This document shows, one piece after another, positions 44,637 through 53,179 of a stretch of 64,000 nt of DNA; the stretch's first letter is position 1; the number at the start of each line of letters is the position of its first letter. The DNA is from Cladopsammia gracilis (Eukaryota; Cnidaria; Anthozoa; Scleractinia; Dendrophylliidae): contig JAJGOT010000318.1 in the NCBI GenBank assembly GCA_022457155.1, positions 908,001-972,000 of the forward strand, read 5' to 3'. The notes under the pieces were generated by a model that had not been told where the DNA came from, made no database searches, and saw only the letters and a list, made by a program, of their open reading frames with translations. The position numbers and the translations under genes are program-made.

Positions 44637-46031
44637 ATGGCAGAAGGCGGATATGACTATCCAACTGGCGAGAACGAAAACACCAAGCTTGACGAAGCCT
44701 TAGACAACGATGGTGACGACGACGAAGAAGAAGTTAACAGAACAACCCCCTTTCAACCGGGAGCTGCATCCACCCCATATCCTGGCGGTGAAGAGCAGAT
44801 TGAAATGCATACACTGCCTCGCGAACAGAGCGGTTTTGATTCTGAAGGCATCCCTCTGCTTGAAGGCGACTTCTTAGATGCAACGGAAAAAGCCTCTAGG
44901 ATCGATGCAGCTATGGACTGGCTTAAAAGCCGCTTTCCGAGAATGAATCCCAGCCGAATAGACCCTATTGGTTTCGGTAAAAAACCAGGAAATGTAGGCA
45001 GAATTGTTACCTTTGGGCCAAAGGGTGGCGAGAAGCCCATTTTCAAACAAGATGGGTCTGGCCTTCTTAAATCATTTACAGACAAGTTCAAAGGAGCTCT
45101 TGGCCCAAGCACTGAAGAGATCGTCTCTGAAGACAATACATCTATAAGAGAAGAAGAACAACAAATGCTAAGAGAGGAAGAAAAACAACAGAAGGTGGCG
45201 GGAAGAATTAATGCTGAACTGAAAAAAAGAACAGATAATCAACAAACCCTATCTCTAAGACTCGAAGAAACTAGAGAGAGAAGGGAAAATTTAGAAAAAG
45301 AACAAGGCTCTAATCTTGAAGCTCAAAACAGAATAGATGGGATGAAACGCCTGGAAAAAAATTATCAACGTGATATAGAAAATGAGAATAAAGCAATAAA
45401 AGCACTTCAAAAACAAAAACAAGATGAAGACAAACTGCAGGCAAAGGTTGCTAAAAGAAAGGCAGCACTCTCTAGCAAAAAGAAAGAAAGAAATACCCTC
45501 GAAGCAAGACTTAACTCCACCAAGTCGCTGGATGAGTTAAACAAACAAGAAGCCGAGCTTGTACGACAAAACGAGGAAGACAAGCGTGTGATAGAGGATG
45601 AAAACACTTCTCCCTCTGACAGAGAAGCCGCGGAAGCCCGTGTTGCTGAGCGAGAAGAAGAACTGGCAAGACTAAGAACACAGGTTCAGGAAAGAGAAGA
45701 AGCCTTGCCTCTTCGAGAGCGGGTCAAAAATATCTTCAAGAAATATGGCTGGACCCTTCAAGCAGTTGTTCTGGCTGCAGGTCTAGTCATAGGCGCTGTG
45801 ACGATTGCCGCAATGAATGGCTTAAAGGCCGGCACCAAGGCTATTGGCAATGGGCTCAAAGCCCTAGGAAATAAGGTTGCCTCAATCCTGCCAGGCTTGA
45901 TCGGCTCGATCGTGAGCTTTATCTTCAAAACAGCCGGCCAGGTTATCTCATTCCTTGGCGAGCACGCCTGGCTGCTGATCCTTACCGTTGTAGGCTTTAT
46001 GATTGAAAGGATCACAAAGCGCAGGAGATAA
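44637..46031 (+). CDS. Long coiled-coil protein with C-terminal membrane segments (464 aa)
   Basis: An acidic N-terminus (DGDDDEEEVNRTTPFQPG) is followed by a predicted structural region, a long Glu/Lys/Arg/Gln-rich coiled coil (about residues 165-375) and three hydrophobic segments (LQAVVLAAGLVIGAVTIAAM; LPGLIGSIVSFIF; WLLILTVVGFMI) before a basic RRR end. It starts at 44,637, 20 bases after the TATA-type box shared divergently with the capsid gene. A membrane-anchored virion or fibre/scaffold role is a guess from architecture. No homologue recognised. Confidence 0.8.
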   Translation: MAEGGYDYPTGENENTKLDEALDNDGDDDEEEVNRTTPFQPGAASTPYPGGEEQIEMHTLPREQSGFDSEGIPLLEGDFLDATEKASRIDAAMDWLKSRFPRMNPSRIDPIGFGKKPGNVGRIVTFGPKGGEKPIFKQDGSGLLKSFTDKFKGALGPSTEEIVSEDNTSIREEEQQMLREEEKQQKVAGRINAELKKRTDNQQTLSLRLEETRERRENLEKEQGSNLEAQNRIDGMKRLEKNYQRDIENENKAIKALQKQKQDEDKLQAKVAKRKAALSSKKKERNTLEARLNSTKSLDELNKQEAELVRQNEEDKRVIEDENTSPSDREAAEARVAEREEELARLRTQVQEREEALPLRERVKNIFKKYGWTLQAVVLAAGLVIGAVTIAAMNGLKAGTKAIGNGLKALGNKVASILPGLIGSIVSFIFKTAGQVISFLGEHAWLLILTVVGFMIERITKRRR

Positions 46032-47836
46032 TTATCTCATCCAGGCAAACAAGCCTGCTAAAGCAAGCGCACCCACACCAATGAGCGCCTTGTTTACGTG
46101 ATGCGGCTCGATCTTAGTCTCTTGCGTTGGTTCTGGTGTGGGGCCTGGTGTTGGTGTGGGTGTGGGGGCTGGTTTTGGGTCTTTTGGTGCTATGCCCTGT
46201 GCCTGTGTCGCCTGTTTGTGAATCGGGTTCGATGGGTGACTGTTTGGTGGATTTATTTTTGTTGGTCCCCCATCCATGTGGCGAAGGGACGCTTTTTTTG
46301 TGCCCAGGTTAACATCGTTGTTCACACCCAGCTTCATACCTTGCGTTGCCTCCTTGAGATTGTTGTTGTACCCCACCACACTCTCTGTGTTGATAATCAT
46401 GCGTGATGGCATGAGCCAGCTTCCGGGCGCTGTCGCAAAGTCTAAGCGCACTTTAGTTGCTTGGATGGCAAGCTGATATCGCTGTACGCTTGTTGCGATG
46501 TCGTTCAGTATTATGGCCTCCTCTAGATGGGTGAGGAATACTCTCTGCGTTTCGAACGCCCGGCCTCCTCTTCCAATGATGCTGCTGCGGGTTTTGGCTT
46601 GTGCACCCAGAATGCAGTACACAAAGGCCTCGATTGACTGATTCATACGCGCAAGCCCTGGCTGTGTTAGCCCTTGTGCATAATTCGGCACAAAGTGTTC
46701 AAACTGACTAACCGCGCCTTGGTCGTTACGAACGAAGTATATGCCGTTTGCGCGATAGTTTGGGTCTTTTCTGTCTGTGACGCGCTCATCATCAAACAGG
46801 GCTAGATCGGGATCAGGATAGTCGTAATCAGTAGAACTGGGCCCACCATATGTGACCCAAATGTACACATTGCCAAGCCCGTGGTTTTTGCCGTATGTGA
46901 AACGGAAGTCAGAACTGGGGTCTACACCAAACTCTTGGCAAATCCTCTTGTATGCGTCGATGTTGAACTTGTTGTCTTTCTGGTTGAATGTGGGGTCGTC
47001 TGGCAAAGCACTCACGCTCTGTTCCCCACCAAGCTTGTAGAGTATTCGTCTTGTTGTGAAATAGACGTGAAACCTGTAAAATGACCGGAGCTGTGGGGTT
47101 AGGGAGAGAGTCGAGTTCTTATCAAACAGAAGGTCACGCGAGATCCCACAGCCGGTTGTTGCGCACCACAGGGCGAAGTTCAGTTGTTGTGGCTCATTTG
47201 AGGACCGCCGAGCCACTTTCTCCCATATTTCGCGGTTGTGAACGAAATTTGTGTGTCTCTGAAAATGTTTCTGTATTTCGTTGTGAAATAATCAGTTGGC
47301 GTGACATAGATCTTTTGCGCTTCATCGTTCAAGACAGAGCCAATCATCATGTCTTTATCGATTGATGTGGAGAAATCAACAGCCGGGATTGGATTTTGTA
47401 TGTTTCGGTTTAACGTCAACTGATAAGGGAAACCGCCAATATACTCTAAGCCAAGGGCGTCTTTCAGAGCTTGTGTCCAATTCTTGTGCGGTATGTCTGA
47501 GGGCATAGCCCAGGAGCCTTGCCCCTCTGAGAAAAGAACTACTGCTGAGGCTTTGTGCTTTTCGTCGAAAGAAACTTCTGTTGTAAATCTTGACATATCA
47601 GCGTGCGGGAAACGCCTTTTGAAGTCTGAGATAGCCTTAGCCTTGGCAGCTGTAGAGAGTTTTTCAGCCTCCGGAGAACTCAGCCAAGCAAGTTGCGGGT
47701 TTACTGTGGGTTGTGTTGACTGTTTTTTTCTAATATACCTGCTCTGTTGGGGATAGAGGGGATTTTGGGGACGAGGAAAAAACGGGGGTGGAGGTCCGTA
47801 ATCGTGACCGAGATTTGAACCGCGTCTGCCAAACAT
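46032..47836 (-). pseudogene. Large membrane-anchored element protein, split by a frameshift
   Basis: The first frame starts MFGRRGSNLGHDYGPPPPF at 47,836 and runs 218 codons to 47,180. A second frame, open from a GTG at 47,216 to 46,032 (394 codons), continues without its own TATA box or ATG. The 37-base overlap and lack of a start signal imply one ancestral protein of ~600 residues. Its C-terminus has a Pro/Thr-rich linker (PAPTPTPTPGPTPEP) and a transmembrane helix (LIGVGALALAGLFAWMR), so it is likely membrane- or capsid-anchored. No canonical slippery heptamer is evident, so an indel is favoured over programmed shifting. Function unknown. Confidence 0.7.
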
Positions 47837-47884
47837 GATTATATAAATATAATTTAAAATATATATATATATATATATACAATC
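47837..47884. promoter_or_regulatory. Divergent (TA)n promoter region
   Basis: The 48 bases between the start codons at 47,836 (minus) and 47,885 (plus) are almost entirely TA dinucleotides, matching the TATA-type box in front of other genes of the element. Confidence 0.65.
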
Positions 47885-48571
47885 ATGGTTATGCTAAGAA
47901 TCTTCACACATTCGAACCCTCACACCATCTACTTCGATCACCCTCTTCCGAAGCCGAGTTTCATCCGGCTTATCGCTTTCTGGCTTTATCATTCGTGGCA
48001 TAATTTGAAAGAAGACGCAACAATAACATGGTATACAACTGGCGAAAATAAAAAAGGAACTGTCTTGAAAATACCCGAAGGATTTTACACTCCAGACACT
48101 CTGAAGGCTTGGGTAGAGGAGTTATTTAAGGGGCAACCAGTAAAGGTACATGTCATAAACGATGAACCCTTTGCGAGAATGCATGTGAAAAAACATTTTC
48201 CTAATGATGTAGAACTTAGTCCTAATTTGGCTAAATTGTTCGGTATAAGTACTAAATTACAGAGGGATACATACATTAAAAAACTTACATCACCAGCGAT
48301 GTTTTACGTTCACTGTGATCTTATCGATAAAGAACAAACCTTACTCAATGGAAAGCCTTCAGATATTTTGGGGATGGCGAAAATTAAGAACCCCACCTAT
48401 TGGGGCAGCTACAATAAGTATGAGTACGCTGAGGACAGAGAAAATGCTGCATATCTTAAAATATCGTCTGGTGAATTTGTAAACAGTTTAACAATTTCAG
48501 TCAAGGGCGAACACGGGGAACTTTTTGATTTTAATGGCTTACCTTTATTTTTTGAAATAGAAATAATATAA
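47885..48571 (+). CDS. Candidate minor capsid (penton-like) protein, copy 1
   Basis: 228 residues, beta-rich, starting MVMLRIFTHSNPHTIYFDHP after the TA-rich divergent promoter. It is paralogous to the next gene: shared blocks include NPHTIYFDHPL, a HCDL(I/V)DKEQ(T/N)LLNGKPS motif and a C-terminal FDFN-LP pattern. Size and all-beta character fit a single jelly-roll vertex protein, which Polinton-like elements encode as a companion of the major capsid. This is inference without an alignment. Frame intact. Confidence 0.65.
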   Translation: MVMLRIFTHSNPHTIYFDHPLPKPSFIRLIAFWLYHSWHNLKEDATITWYTTGENKKGTVLKIPEGFYTPDTLKAWVEELFKGQPVKVHVINDEPFARMHVKKHFPNDVELSPNLAKLFGISTKLQRDTYIKKLTSPAMFYVHCDLIDKEQTLLNGKPSDILGMAKIKNPTYWGSYNKYEYAEDRENAAYLKISSGEFVNSLTISVKGEHGELFDFNGLPLFFEIEII

Positions 48572-48584
48572 AACTATATACACA

Positions 48585-49253
48585 ATGGTGGTGTTAACAA
48601 TCGTCGCACCTTCCAACCCTCACACCATCTACTTCGATCACCCTCTTCAGAAACCGAGCTACATCAGGCTCTTATCCGCCACGATTTATAATTCGTGGTT
48701 TAATCTAAAACAAAGAGGTGAGATTACATTACTGACTACTAACCCTAATGAGCACAAGACTACCAGAAGAATACTTGAAGGGCATTACACTATGGATAGA
48801 TTGGCAAAAGAATTTGAAGAAGCCTTCGAAGGTAACTTTAAATTAACAACCGAAACAAATACTCCAGTTGGCCAGATGACAATTTCCAAACTTTATTCTG
48901 CGGAGGTGAAGCTTGACCGCGATCTGTCTAAATTGCTTGGTATAAGTCCTAAATTGCTCTTTATAACATTCGTCAAAGGATTAACATCACCAAGCACTTA
49001 CTTTATCCACTGTGATCTGGTCGATAAAGAACAAAACCTACTCAATGGTAAGCCTTCTACAGTTTTGGCTAAATTTGCTCTTCGTGGAAAGGCCTATGAG
49101 AGAGTTTTCTATGAATCAACACAGCAGAACATCTTGCGTGACGTCTCGTCTGGCGATTATGTAAACAGCATAACACTATCTGTAAGGGATGAACACAATG
49201 ACCTTTTTGACTTCAATAACATGCCGCTTGAATTTGAACTTGAGATCAATTAA
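48585..49253 (+). CDS. Candidate minor capsid (penton-like) protein, copy 2
   Basis: 222 residues, starting at 48,585 only 14 bases after the stop of its paralogue and after AAACTATATACACA. Similarity to copy 1 runs the full length, with the N-terminal and C-terminal blocks best conserved, so this is a tandem gene duplication that has diverged well beyond recent. Both copies are open, suggesting two distinct virion roles. Confidence 0.65.
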   Translation: MVVLTIVAPSNPHTIYFDHPLQKPSYIRLLSATIYNSWFNLKQRGEITLLTTNPNEHKTTRRILEGHYTMDRLAKEFEEAFEGNFKLTTETNTPVGQMTISKLYSAEVKLDRDLSKLLGISPKLLFITFVKGLTSPSTYFIHCDLVDKEQNLLNGKPSTVLAKFALRGKAYERVFYESTQQNILRDVSSGDYVNSITLSVRDEHNDLFDFNNMPLEFELEIN

Positions 49254-49275
49254 AATATATATATATATACAAACG

Positions 49276-49953
49276 ATGAGCTCGGCTAACGTGTTGCCAT
49301 CAGCCCCTGAATACAGCGAAACTCCATCGCTTTACCCAGACTTATCCAACGGTGAAGACTTCAGACTCAAGAAAATCTCTGACTTGCAAAAGGAGCTTGA
49401 GTCGGAGGCTAATCATTACAGACAAGTTGCTAAGAAATACAAGCGAACACATACAATTGTTCACGGAACCGCAGTAAGTTTTGGTTTCATTTCTACAGGC
49501 TTGTCTACAGCCACAATCGCCACAGCTCTGACCGGAGCCGGGCTCATAGCCAGCCCCGTTATTGCCGGCGTGGCAGCTATGACAGGTTTTTCAGCAGCCA
49601 GCCTCACTATGCTTAACAGGCGGTTCGAGAGAAAAATTACTAAACACGAAAAAATATACACACTCGCCCTTGCTAAACGAAACTCTGTCTTTGAGCTGGT
49701 TTCAAAAGCTCTAACTGACAAGAGAATCAGTGATTCAGAGTTCAAAATAATCCTCCGTGAGCTTGAGAGCTATTATGAACTTAAGAACGAAATACGCTCT
49801 GGTGAAGCAAAGGCCGCCAACAAAGTAAACAAGCAAACTCAAACGCCAGATCTTGAAAAACTCAGAGGCGAGCTTCGCAAAGAAGTCAAAGCAGAATTTC
49901 AAAAAAAACTCAATCGTCTTACCTCTGTGTCCAAGTCAGATTTCAAAGACTAA
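49276..49953 (+). CDS. Protein with central membrane hairpin and coiled-coil flanks (225 aa)
   Basis: The ATG at 49,276 is chosen because it follows the (TA)n box at 49,254-49,270; an upstream extension of the frame overlaps copy 2. The N-terminal part is polar and helical. A Gly/Ala-rich hydrophobic hairpin (STATIATALTGAGLIASPVI and following) spans about residues 60-110. The C-terminal half is charged coiled coil ending KSDFKD. Such a layout fits a membrane-remodelling or entry-type virion protein, but this is a guess and no family is recognised. Confidence 0.75.
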   Translation: MSSANVLPSAPEYSETPSLYPDLSNGEDFRLKKISDLQKELESEANHYRQVAKKYKRTHTIVHGTAVSFGFISTGLSTATIATALTGAGLIASPVIAGVAAMTGFSAASLTMLNRRFERKITKHEKIYTLALAKRNSVFELVSKALTDKRISDSEFKIILRELESYYELKNEIRSGEAKAANKVNKQTQTPDLEKLRGELRKEVKAEFQKKLNRLTSVSKSDFKD

Positions 49954-50544
49954 ATTCAGGTTTCTCGCTTTATCTAACAAAAGAACGCAATTGTGTGACA
50001 AAGCGTGACACATGACGTGACATTGTGCGTGACTGTCACGCGTGACATTGCGTGACACATAACGAAAAGGGACAAAACCCTAGTCAGGGGGTGCTCTGGT
50101 GGCTGTTTCGTTTTGCCTAGCCTAGGCTAGGACTTAACTCCGGACAAGGGAGTTGTCATTTTCCCATTTAGCCTCTGGGAGCGAGGTCGAGTTCTCCTAG
50201 GAGATCTCTGTTCGAGCACCCCCCTGTATCAGTTGGGCCGGGGCTGGTTCACCAGGGGGTCACTAACTGACGCAGCAACCCCACTACCCCTGGTCTGACA
50301 TCGCATTAGCCGTAAGCAGGATTCAGTGGGGGCCAGCCACACCTCCCTGAGCTATACCGAATTACAGACTTAATATAATATATGGTGCGAAAAGGTCTTT
50401 TATATTCGAGCGAATTGCCGTGCTTTCACATGTGGTAACTCATAAAGAACTACGCATGCGCAAATTTCTAAATATGGGCTTTACATAATGGATACCGGAA
50501 GTCACGAGACCAACAAATTGAAAAAACAATTATAATGTTTAAGC
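49954..50544. other. 590 bp non-coding region with TGAC repeats and a stem
   Basis: 49,994-50,065 holds about nine TGAC-containing repeats (GTGACA, CGTGAC) in both orientations. CAGGGGGTGCTC at 50,085-50,096 pairs with the segment at 50,214-50,225, enclosing other short palindromes (CCTAGCCTAGGCTAGG; CTCCTAGGAG). No frame of substance is present. It is the only long gap in the element and could be a replication or regulatory region, a structured RNA, or an inserted MITE. Confidence 0.45.
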
Positions 50545-51204
50545 ATGACTGACTTCACCGCACGGCTCAATGAACTTGACAAACAACACAAATTTGCCAT
50601 CCTTCGCTCGCTATACGGCGGCGATTATAGGAAAGAAATACACCGCTTGCGCCTGCCGGAAAAACTTTGCCATATCTACGAAGATATGGGGTTGGCAGAG
50701 ATGGGGAAACAATATCTACAAGAACATTATAACGACTTGCAGCGTGAACGTTGGGCCCGAAGATTTCTGTCTTGTTATTCTTGCGGCGGCTCATTTTTGC
50801 AATCAAGCGATTCTTGTGAACTTTATTGCAAAAAATGCGGTCGTGTGGAAGTGCTAGAGGATTATGCTCCGGCATATACGCATCAAAACATTTTGTACAA
50901 ACCAAGACAAAGGCAGTCGGCGCGGTGTTATGCGTTTGGGTACGCTTTGACACGGATTAGCAAGAAGCTTGAATTGACTCTAGACCAAATAAATGAGGTG
51001 AAACGTATTTTCAAATTTATACAAGCTCGGCTTCCGAGAATCTCTTATACGTTTGTGATCTACAAAATCCTGGACATTACAACGCCGCTTGAAGACCCGC
51101 AACGAGCGATTGTAAATTGCCTGAGACAACAGATGTCAAACAATATGATAATTAAAAACGAACATTTATGGGACAATGCTTTCAATGCTTTCGTGTACTA
51201 TTAG
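50545..51204 (+). CDS. Zinc-ribbon protein, possibly VLTF3-like late transcription factor
   Basis: 219 residues. A four-cysteine ribbon (CYSCGG...CKKCGRVEVL, residues ~77-102) is followed by helical segments: RQSARCYAFGYALTRISKKL, a linker, and RISYTFVIYKILDITTP. The N-terminal ribbon plus helical C-terminus resembles the VLTF3 family of late transcription factors of large DNA viruses; this is pattern-based and unconfirmed. No TATA-type box lies directly before the ATG, unlike other genes of the element. The last five codons and stop fall inside the left arm of the fold-back repeat at 51,189, so the natural C-terminus may have been replaced. Confidence 0.6.
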   Translation: MTDFTARLNELDKQHKFAILRSLYGGDYRKEIHRLRLPEKLCHIYEDMGLAEMGKQYLQEHYNDLQRERWARRFLSCYSCGGSFLQSSDSCELYCKKCGRVEVLEDYAPAYTHQNILYKPRQRQSARCYAFGYALTRISKKLELTLDQINEVKRIFKFIQARLPRISYTFVIYKILDITTPLEDPQRAIVNCLRQQMSNNMIIKNEHLWDNAFNAFVYY

Positions 51205-51658
51205 ACTTCCTTACTCATCTTGCCAAATTTCAATTCATTACGAACATCAGAAGTCATTTAATTTTAACATTTATTTCCGAGAATTTACGGCCGCCATTAA
51301 AAAACCTTGTTCCAAGGCTTGGTTGCGAATGGGAGAAAGTGACGTAAAAGACTCAAACATACCTCACAGGTTGAAATTATAATAACAATAAGTGTTGTAA
51401 ATCACGCGAAAAGCAACAAAAACTTTAGACTCGTTCTTCGTGTAATTTTCTATGCTGATTGTTATTATAATTTAAACCCGTGAGGTATGTTTGAGTCTTT
51501 TACGTCACTTTCTCCCATTCGCAACCAAGCCTTGGAACAAGGTTTTTTAATGGCGGCCGTAAATTCTCGGAAATAAATGTTAAAATTAAATGACTTCTGA
51601 TGTGCCTAATGAATTGAAATTTGGCAAGATGAGTAAGGAAGTCTAATAGTACACGAAA
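51189..51658. mobile_element. 470 bp fold-back (inverted repeat) insertion
   Basis: Arm 51,189-~51,390 is complementary to ~51,457-51,658 over nearly its whole length, with outer ends TTTCGTGTACTATTAGAC. A ~65 base spacer lies between. No coding frame. It abuts and supplies the end of the zinc-ribbon gene, so it is a later insertion into the virus-like element. No clear target duplication was found. Confidence 0.75.
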
Positions 51659-51832
51659 ATGTAAAAAAATGAAAATCAAAAATTTGATCGTAGTAGCACT
51701 TTAAATTGCGTTCACAACTGCGAGGATCATTCTTCATTTGATTTCATATCCGCAGTTCATATATGATTTATTTCAAATGTATAATTCCACACTCACTCCT
51801 TTCACGGGAACATATGAACCTACAATTGACCT

Positions 51833-51847
<15 letters not shown>

Positions 51848-51867
<20 letters not shown>

Positions 51868-51919
51868 AGAGCATCGCACCGGTATCGCGAGGTCACGGGT
51901 TCGAACCCCGTTGAAGTCC
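51848..51919 (+). tRNA. tRNA-Thr(GGT)-like, copy 1
   Basis: A cloverleaf can be drawn: acceptor GGCTTCA/TGAAGTC, D stem GCTC/GAGC, T arm ACGGG-TTCGAAC-CCCGT, and anticodon stem TCGCA/CGCGA with one A-C mismatch around loop CCGGTAT. That gives GGT at positions 34-36. Position 33 is C where U is expected and the variable region is short (4 bases), so it may be a SINE-like or decayed tRNA. A and B boxes for pol III are intact. Confidence 0.55.
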
Positions 51920-52083
51920 TGAATTTTTTTCAGGCTTCTTTTCGCAATTGCTTAAATTGCGTTCACAACTGCGAGGATCATTCTTCATTTGATTTCATAT
52001 CCGCAGTTCATATATGATTTATTTCATATGTATAATTCCACACTCACTCCTTTCACGGGAACATATGAACCTACAATTGACCT

Positions 52084-52098
<15 letters not shown>

Positions 52099-52116
<18 letters not shown>

Positions 52117-52174
52117 CATGGTAGAGCATCGCACCGGTATCGCGAGGTCACGGGTTCGAACCCCGTTGAAGTCC
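52099..52174 (+). tRNA. tRNA-Thr(GGT)-like pseudogene, copy 2
   Basis: Same as copy 1 but with a 4-base insertion in the D loop (AGTTGCATGGTAG), which also disturbs the A box. Probably a pseudogene. Confidence 0.5.
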
Positions 52175-52339
52175 TGAATTTTTTTTCAGGCTTCTTTTCG
52201 CAATTGCTTAAATTGCGTTCACAACTGCGAGGATCATTCTTCATTTGATTTCATATCCGCAGTTCATATATGATTTATTTCATATGTATAATTCCACACT
52301 CACTCCTTTCACGGGAACATATGAACCTACAATTGACCT

Positions 52340-52354
<15 letters not shown>

Positions 52355-52374
<20 letters not shown>

Positions 52375-52426
52375 AGAGCATCGCACCGGTATCGCGAGGT
52401 CACGGGTTCGAACCCCGTTGAAGTCC
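52355..52426 (+). tRNA. tRNA-Thr(GGT)-like, copy 3
   Basis: Identical in the tRNA-like part to copy 1, with the same C at position 33 and the same stems. Confidence 0.55.
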
Positions 52427-52505
52427 TGAATTTTTTTCAGGCTTCTTTTCGCAATTGCTTAAATTGCGTTCACAACTGCGAGGATCATTCTTCATTTGAT
52501 TGTTT

Positions 52506-52873
52506 TCTTTGTCTAGATAATAGCCGTCAGGACTGCATATAACCTTTCGAAACAATGGGTGATTTGTTGCTATATTAAGGGATATAGAATGGGCAAAAAC
52601 TCTAGCAGAGTGCTTCTGTTCAAAGCATTTGCGAGCGATCGGTTCGAACAGATTGCCCCAGGTACAGGCCGTATTGCTATGCATGTCTGATGGCTGTATT
52701 TTCTTCAAGAGCAAGTTCTGTGGTGTTTCAAACGGCGAAACTCCGATCAAGGCTGCAATTTCGGATGCCCCAAGAGTATTTTGTCGATAACTCACCCAGT
52801 CGGCGCTCTTTTGTTTCAGACCAGTGTTCCTCGATTTGAGAAAGTTCAAGAACACTTGTGTTGTCGTCATCAT
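52506..52873 (-). pseudogene. YqaJ-type viral nuclease/recombinase, C-terminally truncated
   Basis: Starts MMTTTQVFLNFLKSRNTG at 52,873. The segment SYRQNTLGASEIAALIGVSP is the conserved N-terminal motif of YqaJ/lambda-exonuclease-like proteins, followed by a TWGNLFEPIARKCFE-type segment and KVICSPDGYYL. After that (about 52,506) the frame enters the tRNA-repeat array and the remaining catalytic D..E.K region is missing. Related viruses use such enzymes in recombination-dependent replication. Inactive here. A short TATATC precedes the ATG on the minus strand. Confidence 0.7.
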
Positions 52874-52921
52874 TGATATACAAAGGGAAAGTGTTTTTTC
52901 AATTGATAAAAACCGAGCCAG

Positions 52922-53179
52922 TTATGCACAGGAATCTCCTCCAGGGGACGAACGCAAGGAACTATCAACGTATGAAAAAAGGTTTCCTTGTTTTAGAAGC
53001 ATAAGACAGTAAAGCTGTGCTGGTGACATTTGTTGTAATAGTTGTTCTGCGTAGGGGTCAACATGATCTACATATCTTATGGGTTGTTGATCAGAAAGAA
53101 AGAATTGTGCTCCTGGTTTCCTTCTTCTTGTCATCATTTTTCTGCTTTGAGTAACAATGCCTTTTCTTCCACGGCCCAT
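52922..53179 (-). CDS. Small basic protein at the right end (85 aa)
   Basis: Frame from ATG at 53,179, which lies just inside the right terminal inverted repeat after TTGTATACACG, to 52,922. The N-terminus is strongly basic (MGRGRKGIVTQSRKMMTRRR), followed by a helical, hydrophobic stretch (EQLLQQMSPAQLYCLMLLKQ). It could be a DNA-binding or nucleoprotein-type protein by composition. No family recognised. It mirrors the polymerase position at the other end. Confidence 0.6.
   Translation of the reverse strand: MGRGRKGIVTQSRKMMTRRRKPGAQFFLSDQQPIRYVDHVDPYAEQLLQQMSPAQLYCLMLLKQGNLFSYVDSSLRSSPGGDSCA

Larger units (their letters stand above)
51704..52501. repeat. Three tandem ~251 bp units each carrying a tRNA-like gene
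   Basis: Units starting AAATTGCGTTCACAACTGCG repeat at about 51,704, 51,953 and 52,208, with a fourth partial start at 52,463. Copies are nearly identical, so the expansion is recent. Each unit contains a tRNA-like sequence followed by CTGAATTTTTTTCAGG. The array replaces the C-terminal part of the nuclease gene at 52,506-52,873. Confidence 0.85.

Noticed and set aside
51704..52501. CRISPR-like array
   Set aside because: Units are 251 bp and nearly identical throughout, with no short repeats and unique spacers; they are tandem tRNA-bearing repeats.
51763..52542. 84-90 residue plus-strand frames through the tRNA repeats
   Set aside because: They read through the tRNA-like sequences and repeat spacers; repeated identically, with no protein features.
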